Positions 31,901-40,700 of a stretch of DNA of 62,000 nucleotides are shown one piece after another. The notes beneath the pieces are model-generated. The model had not been told where the DNA came from. It worked only from the letters and a program-made list of their open reading frames with translations, and searched no databases. Position 1 is the first letter of the stretch. Every line of letters starts with the position of its first letter. Both the position numbers and the translations under genes were made by a program. Source of the DNA: Mesostigma viride (taxonomy: Eukaryota > Streptophyta > Mesostigmatophyceae > Mesostigmatales > Mesostigmataceae); assembly GCA_009746045.1 (NCBI GenBank), contig RPFO01000584.1, positions 222,501-284,500 on the forward strand, in the 5' to 3' direction.

Positions 31901-33184
31901 AAATCCCACCCTTTCTACGATACACACACACCGTTCAAAAGCCATCTGAGAAATGTACGTCTCACATAAATAAACATACCTGATAATCGACTGAACATCC
32001 TTCGGGAGCCCACCCCTTCTTCACGTTCCCGTCCTTCTCCCCCTCAACCGCCTTCGCAGCCTCCTCCTCCTTCCTCGCAGCCTCGTCCGCCTTCATCTTC
32101 TCCTGTCGCATCTGCTTAAAAACAGCAGCCTCCTCCGCACGAAGCTCCTTCGCTGCCGCCTCCGTCTTCTTCTTCGCCTCCTCCTTCTGCTTCGCCACCA
32201 GGATCCTGTGCTCCCTCTCCTGGGCAGCCTTACGCTCCTTGTACTCCCTCTCCTCCTCCTCCCTCTCCGCCTTCTCCAGCCTCTCCTTCTCCTCCCTCTC
32301 CACCCTCTCCCTCTCCGCCTTCTCGATGGCCTCCCTCTCCGCCTTCTCCTTCTCCTTGTCCTTCTTGTCGAGAACCGCGTAGTCGTCAGCAAATGTTGCG
32401 GCCATTGCTAACAAATCGGACAACCGCTGCCGACGCGACTCCCGAACCGGCGAGTCCGGGTCTTCAGGCCTCCCGTTAGTCTTATCGCGCTCGTCCTCCT
32501 CAACAAGCTCATTGATAGACTTCCTCAGCTTCCTGAGCTCTTTGGTGCGGTCGTCTTCCTCTACCCACTCGGGCGCAGGCTTACGCTTAGAACTGGAATG
32601 CTTGGGGGACGGCGAGCGGGACGCAGAAGCGGGGGACTTGGGTGGCGGCGAGCGGGACGCAGAAGCGGGGGACTTGGGTGGCGGCGAGCGGGACTTGGGG
32701 GAAGGAGAGCGGGACGGCGAGCGGGACGCAGTTGCGGGGTTCTTGGTTGACGGCGAGGGGGACTTGCGAGAAGGAGAGCGGGACGCGGTAGCGGGGGGAA
32801 CTTTGGGCGGAGAGGGGGACTTGCGGTTCGGCGAACGGGTCGCAGTTGCGGGGGACTTGGGGGACTTGCGGGGCGGCGAGCGGGACGCAGTAGCTCCGGC
32901 CGACTTGGGGGGCGGCGATGGAGACTTACGGGGCGGAGAGCGGGACGGAGCGCGAGACGCAGCAGCGAGAGAGTTGGGGGGTAAAATTCTGTCCAACTCG
33001 CTGGGGGGCAAGTTGGACTTGGAGGGCGAGGGGGACTCGGTGGGGGGGACCTCGCCAGAGCATTTACGGGACCGACCGGCAACGGAGGAAACGCCTCTGT
33101 TGCCGTTCGGTCCGGCGAGGTGTTCGACGTCATCTTGGGTGAAACGGGAGTGGCCTTGACAGAATCGGAATAGGAGGACGACAT
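13915..33184 (-). CDS. Element X long cargo gene, 9 exons, unknown function (interrupted)
   Basis: Proposed exons, read on the minus strand: 33184-31980, 31785-30736, 30628-30566, 30429-30367, about 30245-30117, 29989-29447, about 29251-28092, 27837-25513 continued at 14778-14601, and 14477-13915. Every junction has GT-AG signals, and apart from the last intron (phase 1) the phase is 0. The product is about 2,400 residues. It starts with a Ser/Pro/Arg/Lys repeat region, then a highly charged coiled coil, several unrecognised globular regions, acidic Glu/Asp runs and a Lys-rich tail. It has no motif that I can name. Frame breaks at 33042-33048, about 30198 and about 29246 are each mended by one extra G/C in a homopolymer; exon 5 also has a duplicated 25-bp block and is uncertain. 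The Gypsy insertion at 14783-25512 cuts an acidic segment; excision keeps the frame. Confidence 0.65.
14783..14925 (-). repeat. Split-repeat unit B2 of the Gypsy element (outer end)
   Basis: This 143-bp unit is repeated at 16064-16206. It begins on the plus strand with TGTCGCGTCTGCGTGCC and ends CATGATT. It contains a stem-loop: CTCAGCTTAATTTGG pairs with CCAAATGAGCTGAG around a short TAAAAC loop. It directly abuts A2 on one side and the CTCC target duplication on the other. Confidence 0.88.
14926..16061 (-). repeat. Split-repeat unit A2 of the Gypsy element
   Basis: This 1,136-bp unit matches A1 at 24376-25512 with two substitutions and one C-run length change. It ends GTCCGTGACA on the plus strand. 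Open frames of 60-77 codons appear in both copies at the same relative positions, but none looks like a known protein, so I treat it as LTR-like non-coding sequence that should contain promoter and polyadenylation signals. Confidence 0.9.
16064..16206 (-). repeat. Split-repeat unit B1 with adjacent polypurine tract
   Basis: This is the second copy of the 143-bp unit. On the minus strand it follows the pol stop by 26 bases, and the sequence between is G-rich (GAGGGGGGG), which makes a good polypurine tract for plus-strand priming. It is joined to A2 through two bases (GC), forming the palindrome GACAGCTGTC at the junction (about 16058-16067). Confidence 0.85.
16233..22271 (-). CDS. Gypsy pol: protease, C5-cytosine methyltransferase, RT, RNase H, integrase, PHD finger
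   Basis: The frame has 2,012 codons from the first ATG, though coding probably starts upstream in the gag frame: the zinc knuckle CFLCDKDGHLSREC lies in this frame before the ATG. Domains in order: retropepsin (KLDSGA, Asp250; later ALLGVDVL); C5 methyltransferase at about 485-815 with motif I (ELFAGIGGG), motif IV (WECQGLS, Cys583, Glu in place of the usual Pro), motif VI (FENVV), motif VIII (THRLRAYW) and a motif-X-like GQAMSVLQVGYVL; a hydrophobic segment (IILMTALLTSTVLA); RT with CYIDDVIV (Asp1132/1133); RNase H (LYTDWSKVG); integrase with an HHCC site and Asp1645, Asp1704, Glu1739; and a PHD finger at 1943-1987 (C4-H-C3, with GDWFCPVC). The RT-RNase H-integrase order marks it as Ty3/Gypsy type. 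The methyltransferase sits between protease and RT. Confidence 0.93.
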   Translation of the reverse strand: MNKCPAAGIKTVHFAEMAGKTDSMEAQVAAIKHGEEATAPPNQFETVYREDPFWAPMPGDVEINAAEATKGKQARSPLSFQQAPMLPAGQLPASFSMPLAGVQSAFEHANPAGLEQRRRLAPVYPMPFIVDVPMFSARQVVDTFGQKGVEWLGSVVSEIQLFADGHDVRTLRNSESVTYGRQPVEAAVPVVQAGVVSTSSQQRTSAVPQVPTVVPYPNGEPSMAFQAVGACGDVWSDMVTCPLVGAVKLDSGAQPLVISTDLATMLNLTYENGGLVESPVSVSGWQGPASKPYAMTAVKVNVIFNPLRASSMTTVSAYALVVNKCGYSALLGVDVLARAMVQVDYRAEEASYIPDWDGAGLKRASVPVSCFSSSAGAARLNPSAAAGVVEVSMVEVRAAGSSAWDKHRTVLPQPTASIAKMRTQWSLDAVTSTRQLAMRKRVTEAVITIPQMASHGLTLLQPGVSEAQGNFSAAILPQAPDFAKGAVVLELFAGIGGGIAGFLAAGGVCRKLIAVEPSHKARQVYFSHCGVLSREYPAQFPPSAWRDPFGECPQDIRAIGEVQVQQLLRRHHAIDLVIAGWECQGLSQAGQGRGLADPRSALFWELLRVVGLLQSRQPHPPAYLFENVVAGDSPHQAVREDWATIVALLGEPIVCDNAGLGGLTHRLRAYWTNVACATDVQAVLGAVARQHPSVSAEVALPSHLVTQKVDSEDRPPYARVNRVGSPMCALPTLVSYQGSTAYRDRGKGLVWDTTTGLLVQPPAEFREASMGFHVGASALPGVLESERWSLIGQAMSVLQVGYVLLASVAVRQSGGASPANPPQQVEARAAKLKRPAATGTSSAWGWRLRQVWTIILMTALLTSTVLAGEPTLHRVIHRAAREAPAVGVTPGVAAFSLFHDDAARAPHLEAHAVAVGDPADTHPWAIGEHLSDAQRSAMLKWLGTARGAFAFTSDELGCFNGGTMRVPLDTDTPLFRRQHRLSQAELDFVAEQCKELEDAGIIRQSSSSYAAAVVVAPKKDAITGAWTGMRMATDLRLLNAHTPVDRYPMPRVDDVLDKISPHVKFVSSLDLRSGFHQIAVAPEDQRKLAFWGGGNLYEWVRMPFGHRNASAVFQRAMDKVLAGLPFAACYIDDVIVFSATFEEHLAHLEQVRLALEEHNMRLHPEKCKFAQRTLSFLGHQIVPGGRTPDAAKVESIVQAAVPTDVSGVRAYLGLAGYYRGYIENFSSKVKPLTELLKKGCVWAWGPAQQRAIETIKQELTSAPILRAPDYALPFVLYTDWSKVGLGAVLAQKDGDGREHVIAYASRSNNPAESRYSSYEGEALAVVWAIKHFRPYLVGRVFTLVTDHQPLQWLMTNTNLTGKLARWAMIIQEYHMTIVHRAGKDHVNADVLSRYAMPTTVDHTGARAMGAEGSSGSVVFVNAAGYAADDEEEAWWRSVEYSVADFGISDDPVRPSPFTPSKAVCAMEEGRSLSFDIDPSLQQLIAVQALLARSSLADCYTADIWLDGRVLEQVQGAVLTPTPVDWTPAQKATELNRVQHRAATYGWEDGVLYKLLGKRRVVVPPPDKRVAIVQAYHERYGHLGGNRTLSLVRTSYWWNNMRHTVAQVVASCVPCARTKANFSADHGAKELMSLPIKGLFYRWHVDLCGPFQESPDGNLYVMVCVESFSKWVELIPIADKHAATTAKHFADIITRFGAPAEVVTDQGGEFRGEFQELLDGCLIDHRRTSREHPQANGLAERLVQTVKQALRKWSLQVPESARWDRELAWIAMGYRMSPQESLATFSPYFLLFGRNPLLPTEAQVAHPEPMAFDNAQQFLVEVLARAETFKKVMPIAMNNLFIAQHRDSLRYAQRRGGAYMARQLRFRPGQYVFLRTQLKHTLDVEAGPTILRIVAIKPSGVAILEGADGSRTTDNLSNLSPCSLPNLVHDLQPHTSRRVKDAQCQVCHRVDQAESMLLCDQCNCGWHMQCLQPVVTSIPEGDWFCPVCTAAQFTSRSLTAVTAALVLVRSLSS
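22271..24106 (-). CDS. Gypsy gag (capsid) protein
   Basis: The frame has 611 codons; starts at 24106 or at internal Met codons near 24076 and 24049 are possible. Residues about 60-105 form a Gln-rich coiled coil. Residues about 330-470 have the composition and pattern of a retrotransposon gag capsid domain (AEELWGLLRQEYP, then EREWRSFKIAEGETPEQSY, then MEFAGEV and WLQAL). A Gly/Asn/Arg-rich linker follows. The frame then reads through the zinc-knuckle region in the wrong phase. If the G run at 22408-22414 were eight instead of seven, gag would run in frame through the zinc knuckle into pol, giving one polyprotein of about 2,624 residues. Confidence 0.85.
   Translation of the reverse strand: MFCPSVSWCMPLTRAQTRAMADANRADADTSAPGSNGGIPPAVPAVGESRDQEAPLSMVALFAQMQAQMQQQSQQLQQQLALQMREVTDRLVAVEGRHLQSTPWDGQASMPGPSGVAAEPRERDQPPTSGNAAGRASMEPGVLAGSLTQHDLLGEADGQPRGEYTLAPRRLPFDQARDGLHEENGAGLARAMDPHRGAPGRMLPGGASIPFGRGGGALTGGSTARWSSVPIGRIPPMEDITTPLAFRVREAARPSTLAQGRAAQRPPEDADGVQYPQRVRLIPEGAKMPTLPRVDMREKFSTTGNLATLAQAYNAYKSWIDLQYMTTQGAVMHEFVMNNMHFFFHGLTLRRVARLVEQWREVSLYTRHTDVWFGFDGRGQPDYDNIMYGVDPAEELWGLLRQEYPVETIKAEREWRSFKIAEGETPEQSYERLMEFAGEVEDWSEKLACQKWLQALGSKEMELPTPPNGQPWRLRSLCIEVRAMMRRHAQGRISVSTVVAELQAKVDALTKAKSGESSATRQARPQGGHGASRNQGGSRNASSHDATQGNAAGGNKDAAAPTRAGGARPHRRVLGRMRANRAASFATRMGTLVASVQAAARSRMGQTRSGT
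24376..25512 (-). repeat. Split-repeat unit A1 of the Gypsy element (5' end)
   Basis: This is the A copy at the 5' end of the coding strand. It starts TGTCACGG on the minus strand, directly after the CTCC duplication. On its inner side the sequence continues into the gag leader without any B unit. I could not identify a primer-binding site with confidence in the leader (24107-24375). Confidence 0.9.
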
Positions 33185-33737
33185 CTGCAGAACAATATCA
33201 AAAAAGCAAGTTTCACAAATGTCATTCAGAATCTGAATCGCCGGCAGAAAAACGATGGGGAGGGTCTCGCTGCAGCTAGACCCTTTCGTGGATTCTAAAA
33301 GGGACATTTACTTTAATGCAAAACTTTGGCGTCTCGCTGCAGCGAGACCCTCACTTCAAGCAAAAACAAATCATTTTTAAGGTGAGCGAAAAAAAGCAAC
33401 CTCCCATCATGCAAACATAAAAAAGTATACATTCCTTGGGGTCTCGCTGCAGCGAGACCCTAACGTCAAACAAAAACAAATCATTTTTAGGGTGAGCGAA
33501 GAAAGCCCCCTCCCATCTTGCAAACATTAAAAGTCGACATTCGTAGGGGTCTCGCTGCAGCGAGACCCTAACACCGATACAAAAACAAATCATTTTAAGG
33601 GTGAGAAAAGAAAGACCCCCCATCATGAAAACATGAAAAATTGACATTCCTTGGGGTCTCGCTGCAGCGAGACCCTAACGTCAATACAAAAACAAAATTC
33701 CGAGGGTCTACCCGCAGCGAGACCCTTACGACCACGA
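33185..33737. other. Palindrome cluster upstream of the long gene
   Basis: There is no protein-coding sequence here. The stretch lies just 5' of the first coding exon of the long gene and holds six palindrome copies (33261, 33328, 33438, 33546, 33653, 33703). The middle four are spaced by about 100 bp within a degenerate tandem unit that also contains ACAAAAACAAATCATTTTTA and the block CCTCCCATC. The position suggests a 5' UTR, intron or promoter. A splice-like TTCTGCAG precedes the ATG at 33184, so a 5' non-coding exon is possible. Confidence 0.55.
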
Positions 33738-34751
33738 ATAAATACATGTGGGGGGGAAGCTACGTATAAATACATGTGGGGGGGGATGCTATGTATAAAT
33801 GCATGTGGGGGGGTGCTGGCATGAAGAAATTAATGTGGGGGGTTGCTGGCATGAATAATTACATGTGGGGGGTGATGGCATGAATAAATGAATGTGGGGG
33901 GTGCTGGCATGAATAAATGAATGTGGGGGGTGCTGGCCTGAATAAATGAATGTGGGGGTGTGATGGCATGAATAAATGAATGTGGGGGGTGCTGCTACGT
34001 ATCAATACATGTGGGGGGGTGCTGTCATGAATAATTAAATGTGGGGGGATGATGGCATGAATTATTAAATGTGGGGGGTGCTGCTACGTATAAATAAATG
34101 TTGGGGGGTGCTGGCATGAATAATTAAATGTGGGGGGTGATGGCATGAATAAATAAATGTGGGGGGGTGCTGCCATGAATAAAAGAATGTGGGGGTGTGA
34201 TGGCATGAATAAATGAATGTTGGGGGGTGCTGGCATTAATAATTAAATGTGGGGGGTGATGGCATGAATAAATAAATGTGGGGGGGTGCTGCCATGAATA
34301 AAAGAATGTGGGGGTGTGATGGCATGAATAAATGAATGTTGGGGGGTGCTGGCATTAATAATTAAATGTGGGGGGTGATGGCATGAATAAATAAATGTGG
34401 GGGGTGCTGCCATGAATAAAAGAATGTGGGGGTGTGATGGCATGAATAAATGAATGTTGGGGGGTGCTGGCATTAATAATTAAATGTGGGGGGGTGATGG
34501 CATGAATAAATAAATGTGGGGGGTGCTGCCATGAATAAAAGAATGTGGGGGTGTGATGGCATGAATAAATGAATGTTGGGGGGTGCTGGCATTAATAATT
34601 AAATGTGGGGGGGTGATGGCATGAATAAATAAATGTGGGGGGGTGCTGCCATGAATAAAAGAATGTGGGGGTGTGATGGCATGAATAAATGAATGTTGGG
34701 GGGTGCTGGCATTAATAATTAAATGTGGGGGGGTGATGGCATGAATTATTA
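33738..34751. repeat. G-rich divergent satellite arm
   Basis: Units have the form AATGTGGGGGGTGCTGGCATGAATAA, about 27-31 bp, with several variants organised in a higher-order block of about 115 bp that repeats from about 34170 to 34740. The units are the reverse complement of those in the right arm but more diverged. G runs of 5-8 lie on the plus strand. Open frames across it have no start or composition typical of genes. Confidence 0.9.
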
Positions 34752-35934
34752 AATGATACGTAGCATCACCCCCCCACATGTATTGATACGTAGCATCACC
34801 CCCCCACATGTATTGATACGTAGCAGCACCCCCCCACATGTATTGATACGTAGCAGCACCCCCCCACATGTATTGATACGTAGCATCACCCCCCCACATG
34901 TATTGATACGTAGCAGCACCCCCCACATGTATTGATACGTAGCAGCACCCCCCCACATGTATTGATACGTAGCAGCACCCCCCCACATGTATTGATACGT
35001 AGCAGCACCCCCCCACATGTATTGATACGTAGCAGCACCCCCCCACATGTATTGATACGTAGCAGCACCCCCCCACATGTATTGATACGTAGCAGCACCC
35101 CCCCACATGTATTGATACGTAGCAGCACCCCCCCACATGTATTGATACGTAGCAGCACCCCCCCACATGTATTGATACGTAGCAGCACCCCCCCACATGT
35201 ATTGATACGTAGCAGCACCCCCCCACATGTATTGATACGTAGCAGCACCCCCCCACATGTATTGATACGTAGCAGCACCCCCCCACATGTATTGATACGT
35301 AGCAGCACCCCCCCACATGTATTGATACGTAGCAGCACCCCCCACATGTATTGATACGTAGCAGCACCCCCCCACATGTATTGATACGTAGCAGCACCCC
35401 CCCACATGTATTGATACGTAGCAGCACCCCCCCACATGTATTGATACGTAGCAGCACCCCCCCACATGTATTGATACGTAGCAGCACCCCCCCACATGTA
35501 TTGATACGTAGCAGCACCCCCCCACATGTATTGATACGTAGCAGCACCCCCCCACATGTATTGATACGTAGCAGCACCCCCCCACATGTATTGATACGTA
35601 GCAGCCCCCCCACATGTATTGATACGTAGCAGCACCCCCCCACATGTATTGATACGTAGCAGCACCCCCCCACATGTATTGATACGTAGCAGCACCCCCC
35701 CACATGTATTGATACGTAGCAGCACCCCCCCACATGTATTGATACGTAGCAGCACCCCCCCACATGTATTGATACGTAGCAGCACCCCCCCACATGTATT
35801 GATACGTAGCAGCACCCCCCCACATGTATTGATACGTAGCAGCACCCCCCCACATGTATTGATACGTAGCAGCACCCCCCCACATGTATTGATACGTAGC
35901 AGCACCCCCCCACATGTATTGATACGTAGCAGCA
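34752..35934. repeat. C-rich homogeneous 30-bp satellite arm
   Basis: About 39 copies of a 30-bp unit (CACATGTATTGATACGTAGC, then AGCA and a C run of 6-7) are nearly identical apart from C-run length and a few ATCA/AGCA changes at the left edge. The orientation is opposite to the left arm; the switch is at about 34750. The 30-bp period leaves several frames open on both strands for hundreds of codons; these are artefacts of the repeat. On the minus strand each unit presents G6-7, so regularly spaced quadruplex-forming runs are possible. Confidence 0.97.
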
Positions 35935-37761
35935 CAATTTTAGTCAGCCTACCATCCACGTTGCGGCAAAAGATCACCTTTTTTTGTGTTTCGGCAAAAT
36001 GAAGATTTCTTGCAAACTATCGTTATGCAGGCAGGTAGCAACGTCCGATGTTATAATCCGGCAGGTAGCATGCAAACGTCGAAACGATATGAAGGGGAAA
36101 AAAAGCATCAAACAGGAGCACCGATTAGAAACGCAGCAAATGCAGTATGTGCACATCTACACCTATAACCTAACCAGACCAAAGGCATAGCAAACATGGA
36201 AAGGGTGACCCAAGTGAAAGCCTAGCACCACCATGATCGACATGTGCGAGACCAAGAAACGCTCCATGGCAACTAGACTAAAGGGATGGATGCCAGATGT
36301 GGATTAGGATCGGCTTAGCTGACTCTACCGAGATGTCTGCAGGGTTTAGCTAGCAACGAAAAGAAGGAAGCCAGACATTTTTATCACTCTTGCTGCAACA
36401 TAGAGTTTCTTGCGATGGCAGCAAGGACATGTCTTCGCCCAGCTGGCTAACTGTGTCGTCGGCGTGCATGCGCTGTTTAGTTGCCGTTTTTGATAGAACA
36501 AAGTTTGTCAGCCTACCATCCACGATGCGGCAAAAGCTCACCTTTTTTCTTTATGCGGGAAAATGAAGACCGATTGCCTTAATTGCTTGAAGACCGATTT
36601 CCTTTCGTTATGCACAGGTAGCAAAGCGATGTTGTAAAAAAGCAGGTAGCATGCAAACGGTTGCAGCTGGTTACTATTAGCTATGGGGTCTCTCTGCGGC
36701 TGCGCTTCTTTTTCGATGGGCGATGGGACGGTCGCAATTCGCAAACCGGACGCGGCGTCACAGGGCTGAACGGTATTGAAAAAATTGGAAACGTGGCATC
36801 CTCGTTCCTCCCCACGGAACTGAAAACTGGAAGCGCGGCGCTGGTGCAAAAGCTCGATCCCATCTTTTGGAACCAAGCTAGCGGATTGGACGACATCCAA
36901 TATGCCGTCACCCGTGCTTGTGGCCGCAGGTATAAAAAGAGACGACCTCCAGCCCATTTACCTGGGAACATTCGGATGTTTGGCTGACATCGTTACCATG
37001 CAGAAATGTACAATGAGGTTCTGGGTTCGATTCCTGGTGTGGTCATGGAAATAAATTTTTTTCTGCACATCTACTGAAATCAGTCATAGCACCAAACGGT
37101 CACGCTGCAGCGAGACGCTATAGCCCTGGAGGCCGCTGATAAACCTGACATCCGGTATGTCTTACTATCATAGATTGCCGAACTATATAATAATAATAGT
37201 CTATACCACTTTTTCTTGTAAATGATTTACTAAATAATGATTCTATATACTTTAACATACCATATTATTAAAGTATGTGGAATTTAACCATGCTATTCAC
37301 AATATATTATAAAATCTTTTGCAAAATATACTGTAATTAGTATATATATTTTCTGATAAACAATTTTATCAATGCTACTGTGTTATTTTTGTTATTCTCG
37401 CCATGCAGGTATCTGAGTGTTCTGGGAGAACTAATAAGAGAATGAGCCGCGAAGGTGAGGAAAACCTGAAATCTTTTCGTCCTTATTGGGGTCTCTCTGC
37501 AGCTAGACCATTTATAACCACAAGCAATAGCTTAAATTCAAGGGTCTCGCTGCAGCTAGACCCTCTTTATGGTTGCTATAAAATTAATGAATCAGAAGTC
37601 TGTGATTTAACAATCGCACGCCGCAATGAAGGGTCTAGCTGCAGCGAGACCCCAATCTTGGTCGGGGTATGCTAAGTTCACCACATCAGGTAATCTTTTC
37701 GTCTAACGGAAAAAGCCCCTCTAAGGGTCTAGCTGCAGCTAGACCCCAATCGTGGTAAAAA
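35935..37761. other. Element X spacer with a duplicated segment and an AT-rich tract
   Basis: A segment of about 130 bp at 35938-36080 (GTCAGCCTACCATCCACG, then TGCGGCAAAAG and GCAGGTAGCA) recurs in diverged form at 36508-36660. An open frame at 36661-36987 on the plus strand encodes about 100 residues with no recognisable domain and could be an exon. From 37180 to 37400 the sequence is very AT-rich. Five palindrome copies (37099-37747) lead up to the transposase start and may be part of its control region. Confidence 0.5.
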
Positions 37762-40700
37762 ATGATACACTTTCGAACTTTGTCTGTAATTGTCGCTTTT
37801 CCCAACGATACTCGATTTGCATGGATTTCGTTGTGCCGGTCGTCATGGCATGCAGCACGCGAACGGGTGGGAGTTTTCGCCCTTGCGTCCGGTCGTCCAG
37901 GATTCAGTGCAATTAAGTTGAACACCGGGACGAAGCAGTCAACTGGCGCAAAAAGGGTTTTCGGAGATGAGAACCAGAATCCAGCGCAGCCTGAAGCCAA
38001 GGAAGTCAAGCGGCCGGGAGAATACTCGAAATCAAAGAGGGTTATTGGGGAATATTTCGCTGACCAGGCGTTTGAAGCGGCTCAGGCGATGACAAAACCC
38101 GAGGGGCGGGGGCCGGCTTTCGACCAGATGATTGCTGGCTTTAACTCTAGGGCCGCTGAACTAGGTCACGGGAAGTATCATGAGGAGGCGAAAAAGCTTT
38201 ACAATCAGGAGCGGATGGCAGAACTGAACAGGTTCTGGGTGGCTCGGATTAACGGCTTTTTTGATGGTCTGACCAAAAGCGACGCAGACAGAGACGTCAG
38301 GATGGTGCTGATGTCCACGCTTTACTGTGGTGACGACTTGGAGAAGGAGTTTTCGGCCGCGGAGTTGGAGAACCTGACGGGGATGGACGCCAAGAAGATT
38401 CGCGGAATTCGCGCGATACGAAGGCAGCAGAAGTTGGACTACCTCAGACACGCGCAGGCTCGCAAGGGGCGCCCTTTGCCGCAATTCGTGATTGACGCGA
38501 TAGTGGACGCGTGGATGCACGATGATGAGTCGCGCGCCTCCTCCCAGATGAAGGATGTCAAGCGCACTTACAGCAGGGAGGGTCATGGCAATCGCGGGGT
38601 GCTCGTCGCCGTTGAGGGAGCGCGCTATTACATGACCTCCAAGGAGGACATGTACAATCACTTTCTCGAAAAGCATGCGTACTGGAACAAAAGGAGTGAC
38701 CAGTATGATAAGGACGTGGGCATTCACGTGGGCTACACGACCTTCTGCAAATACGCGCCCGATTGCATCAAGGGCAAGTGGAAGGAGAGGAACCTGTGCG
38801 CGTGTGAGAAGCACGTCACCATGCAGTCGGCCATGGGGGCGTGGACCAAGCACTGCAATGCGAACCACGGCAAGAACTGCAAGTGTGGCGCGGAGTGTGC
38901 GGGATGCTCCAAGTACAGACAGCCGGACGGTACTTGCGGAATGTGGAAAGCCATTCACTCGACGGACTGGATCAAGCACTTTCACTGCCCGGTGTCCGCC
39001 GAGACTGACGGCAGGGATAACGGGCTGCGTGAAGGGGGCGGAATGGGCGGGGGGATGGAAGAGGGGGAGGGGGAAGATGAATGGCGGGGACGGGACCTGG
39101 AAGACCTCGACATTTCTGAGAGGCTGGTGGAGGACGAAGATGGGGTGCCGAGGACGGAGAGGGTTCACCGCATACTGAAGATGGCGTGTGTGGAGGGGTT
39201 CTGTCCTGAGGAATCATGCGGCATCCATAATAACTGGGTGCAGTGTGATCGGGACAAGAATTCCACGGAGATTCTGAATTGGTTCAAGTTCGAGATGGTG
39301 GAGCAGACTGTGACCCGAGGGGTGAGGGTGAGTAGGTTTCGATTTTATTTCTCCGTTAAATGTTGTTGACTTTTTTTTTTGTGACCTATAGCTGCAGCGA
39401 GACCCTTTGTGAGTTGCAGTTATCTGATCGAAATGCGATTTTATTGCAAATCGAAACTGTCTGCGGACCTTTGCGAAACAGGGCGAGACCGATGGCAGGG
39501 CGGCGAAGAAGGTGAAGCGGCCCGAGCAAGTCCAAATGAGGTCCACCCCAGCTGAGCTGCGGGACGAGATTCTTAAGGTGGGACAAGTTCACCGTGCACT
39601 GCTTTACGGCCTGGTCGCAGGCGGATACAATCAAGGATCGGGAGAAGAATCTGAGAGAGGGGGACGTGCTCGTGCACGGCGACTGGGCCGAGAACTACGA
39701 GAACAGCAGCTACGTCCAACTGCAGTCGCAGTACTTCCACAAGCGCAGCCACATCCTGATGCCCATGATCGTGCGTTATCGGCTCAACGGCGAGCTGGAA
39801 AAGCGCGTCTTCTTTTTCCTGGGGGATTCCAGTATCAAGCGGGGCGAGCGCGCACTCGTATACGCTCTTCGCAAGATTCTGGAAACCCTGCGGGTAGAAG
39901 TAGGGGTAGAGGTGCGAAACCTGTACATGTGCTCGGACAACTGCGCGGTGCAGTTTAAGTCCAGGTACGTGATTAACCAGATTAACGGTCTGCTCATGGG
40001 GGATCCCGACCTGCAGGCCTTTGAGTTCCACTACATGGGGGAGCAGCATGGGAAGGGGGAGGTGGATGGTCAAGGAGCGAAGTGCAAGTGCGTCTTGAGG
40101 GAAATGCAGAGGATTCCCGAAAACCAGCACATACTTGAGACCCACCAGCTAGTCGCCTACTTGAACCAGAACTGGCAGGGCGGCAAGACATCGAGCAGGG
40201 AGTCGGCCCGCGCGCGGGCCGAGAACGTCACTCGCCACTTCTTCCTTTTACCCCCGGTACGGAATTTTGTGTTATTTCAGGTTTTAAGACGTCAACTGCC
40301 GCTGTTCTATAAAAATTCAAACCCAATAAAGGTATCTCTGCAGAGAGACCCTATATACTGTCAATGGGTTGCTTTTCTTTTAGGTATGAAATTTCGCTTG
40401 TTCTATCGGTATGAAGGGGTCTCTCTGCAGCTATACCCTGTGTCGAATTTCGATCACTTGATATCTTGTCGTACGTTGTTATTATGATTCGAATGGGGTC
40501 TCTCTGCAGCTATACCCTGTGTCGAATTTCGATCACTTGATATCTTGTCGTACGTTGTTATTATGATTCGAATGGGGTCTCTCTGCAGCTATACCCTGTG
40601 TCGAATTTTGATCACTTGATGTCTTGTCGTTAATTTTTTTTTTTAAGGGGTCTCTCTGCAGCTATACCCTGTTTTATTGATTTTTGGTCAATTTTGCTAA

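Noticed and set aside
25513-33184. A cluster of four or five separate host genes
   Set aside because: The blocks lack their own start codons, are bounded by GT-AG sites in matching phase, and lie within the terminal repeats of element X, so one spliced element gene fits better.
34752-35934. CRISPR-like regular array
   Set aside because: Units abut directly with no unique spacers, and the setting is eukaryotic.
34480-35977. Open frames of 360-485 codons in several phases over the satellite
   Set aside because: A 30-bp unit without stops keeps all phases open on both strands; the products are perfect 10-residue repeats with no independent coding evidence.
37005-37065. tRNA gene (GGGTTCGATTCC box)
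   Set aside because: Only a T-arm-like box is present; I could not pair an acceptor stem, D-arm or anticodon arm upstream.
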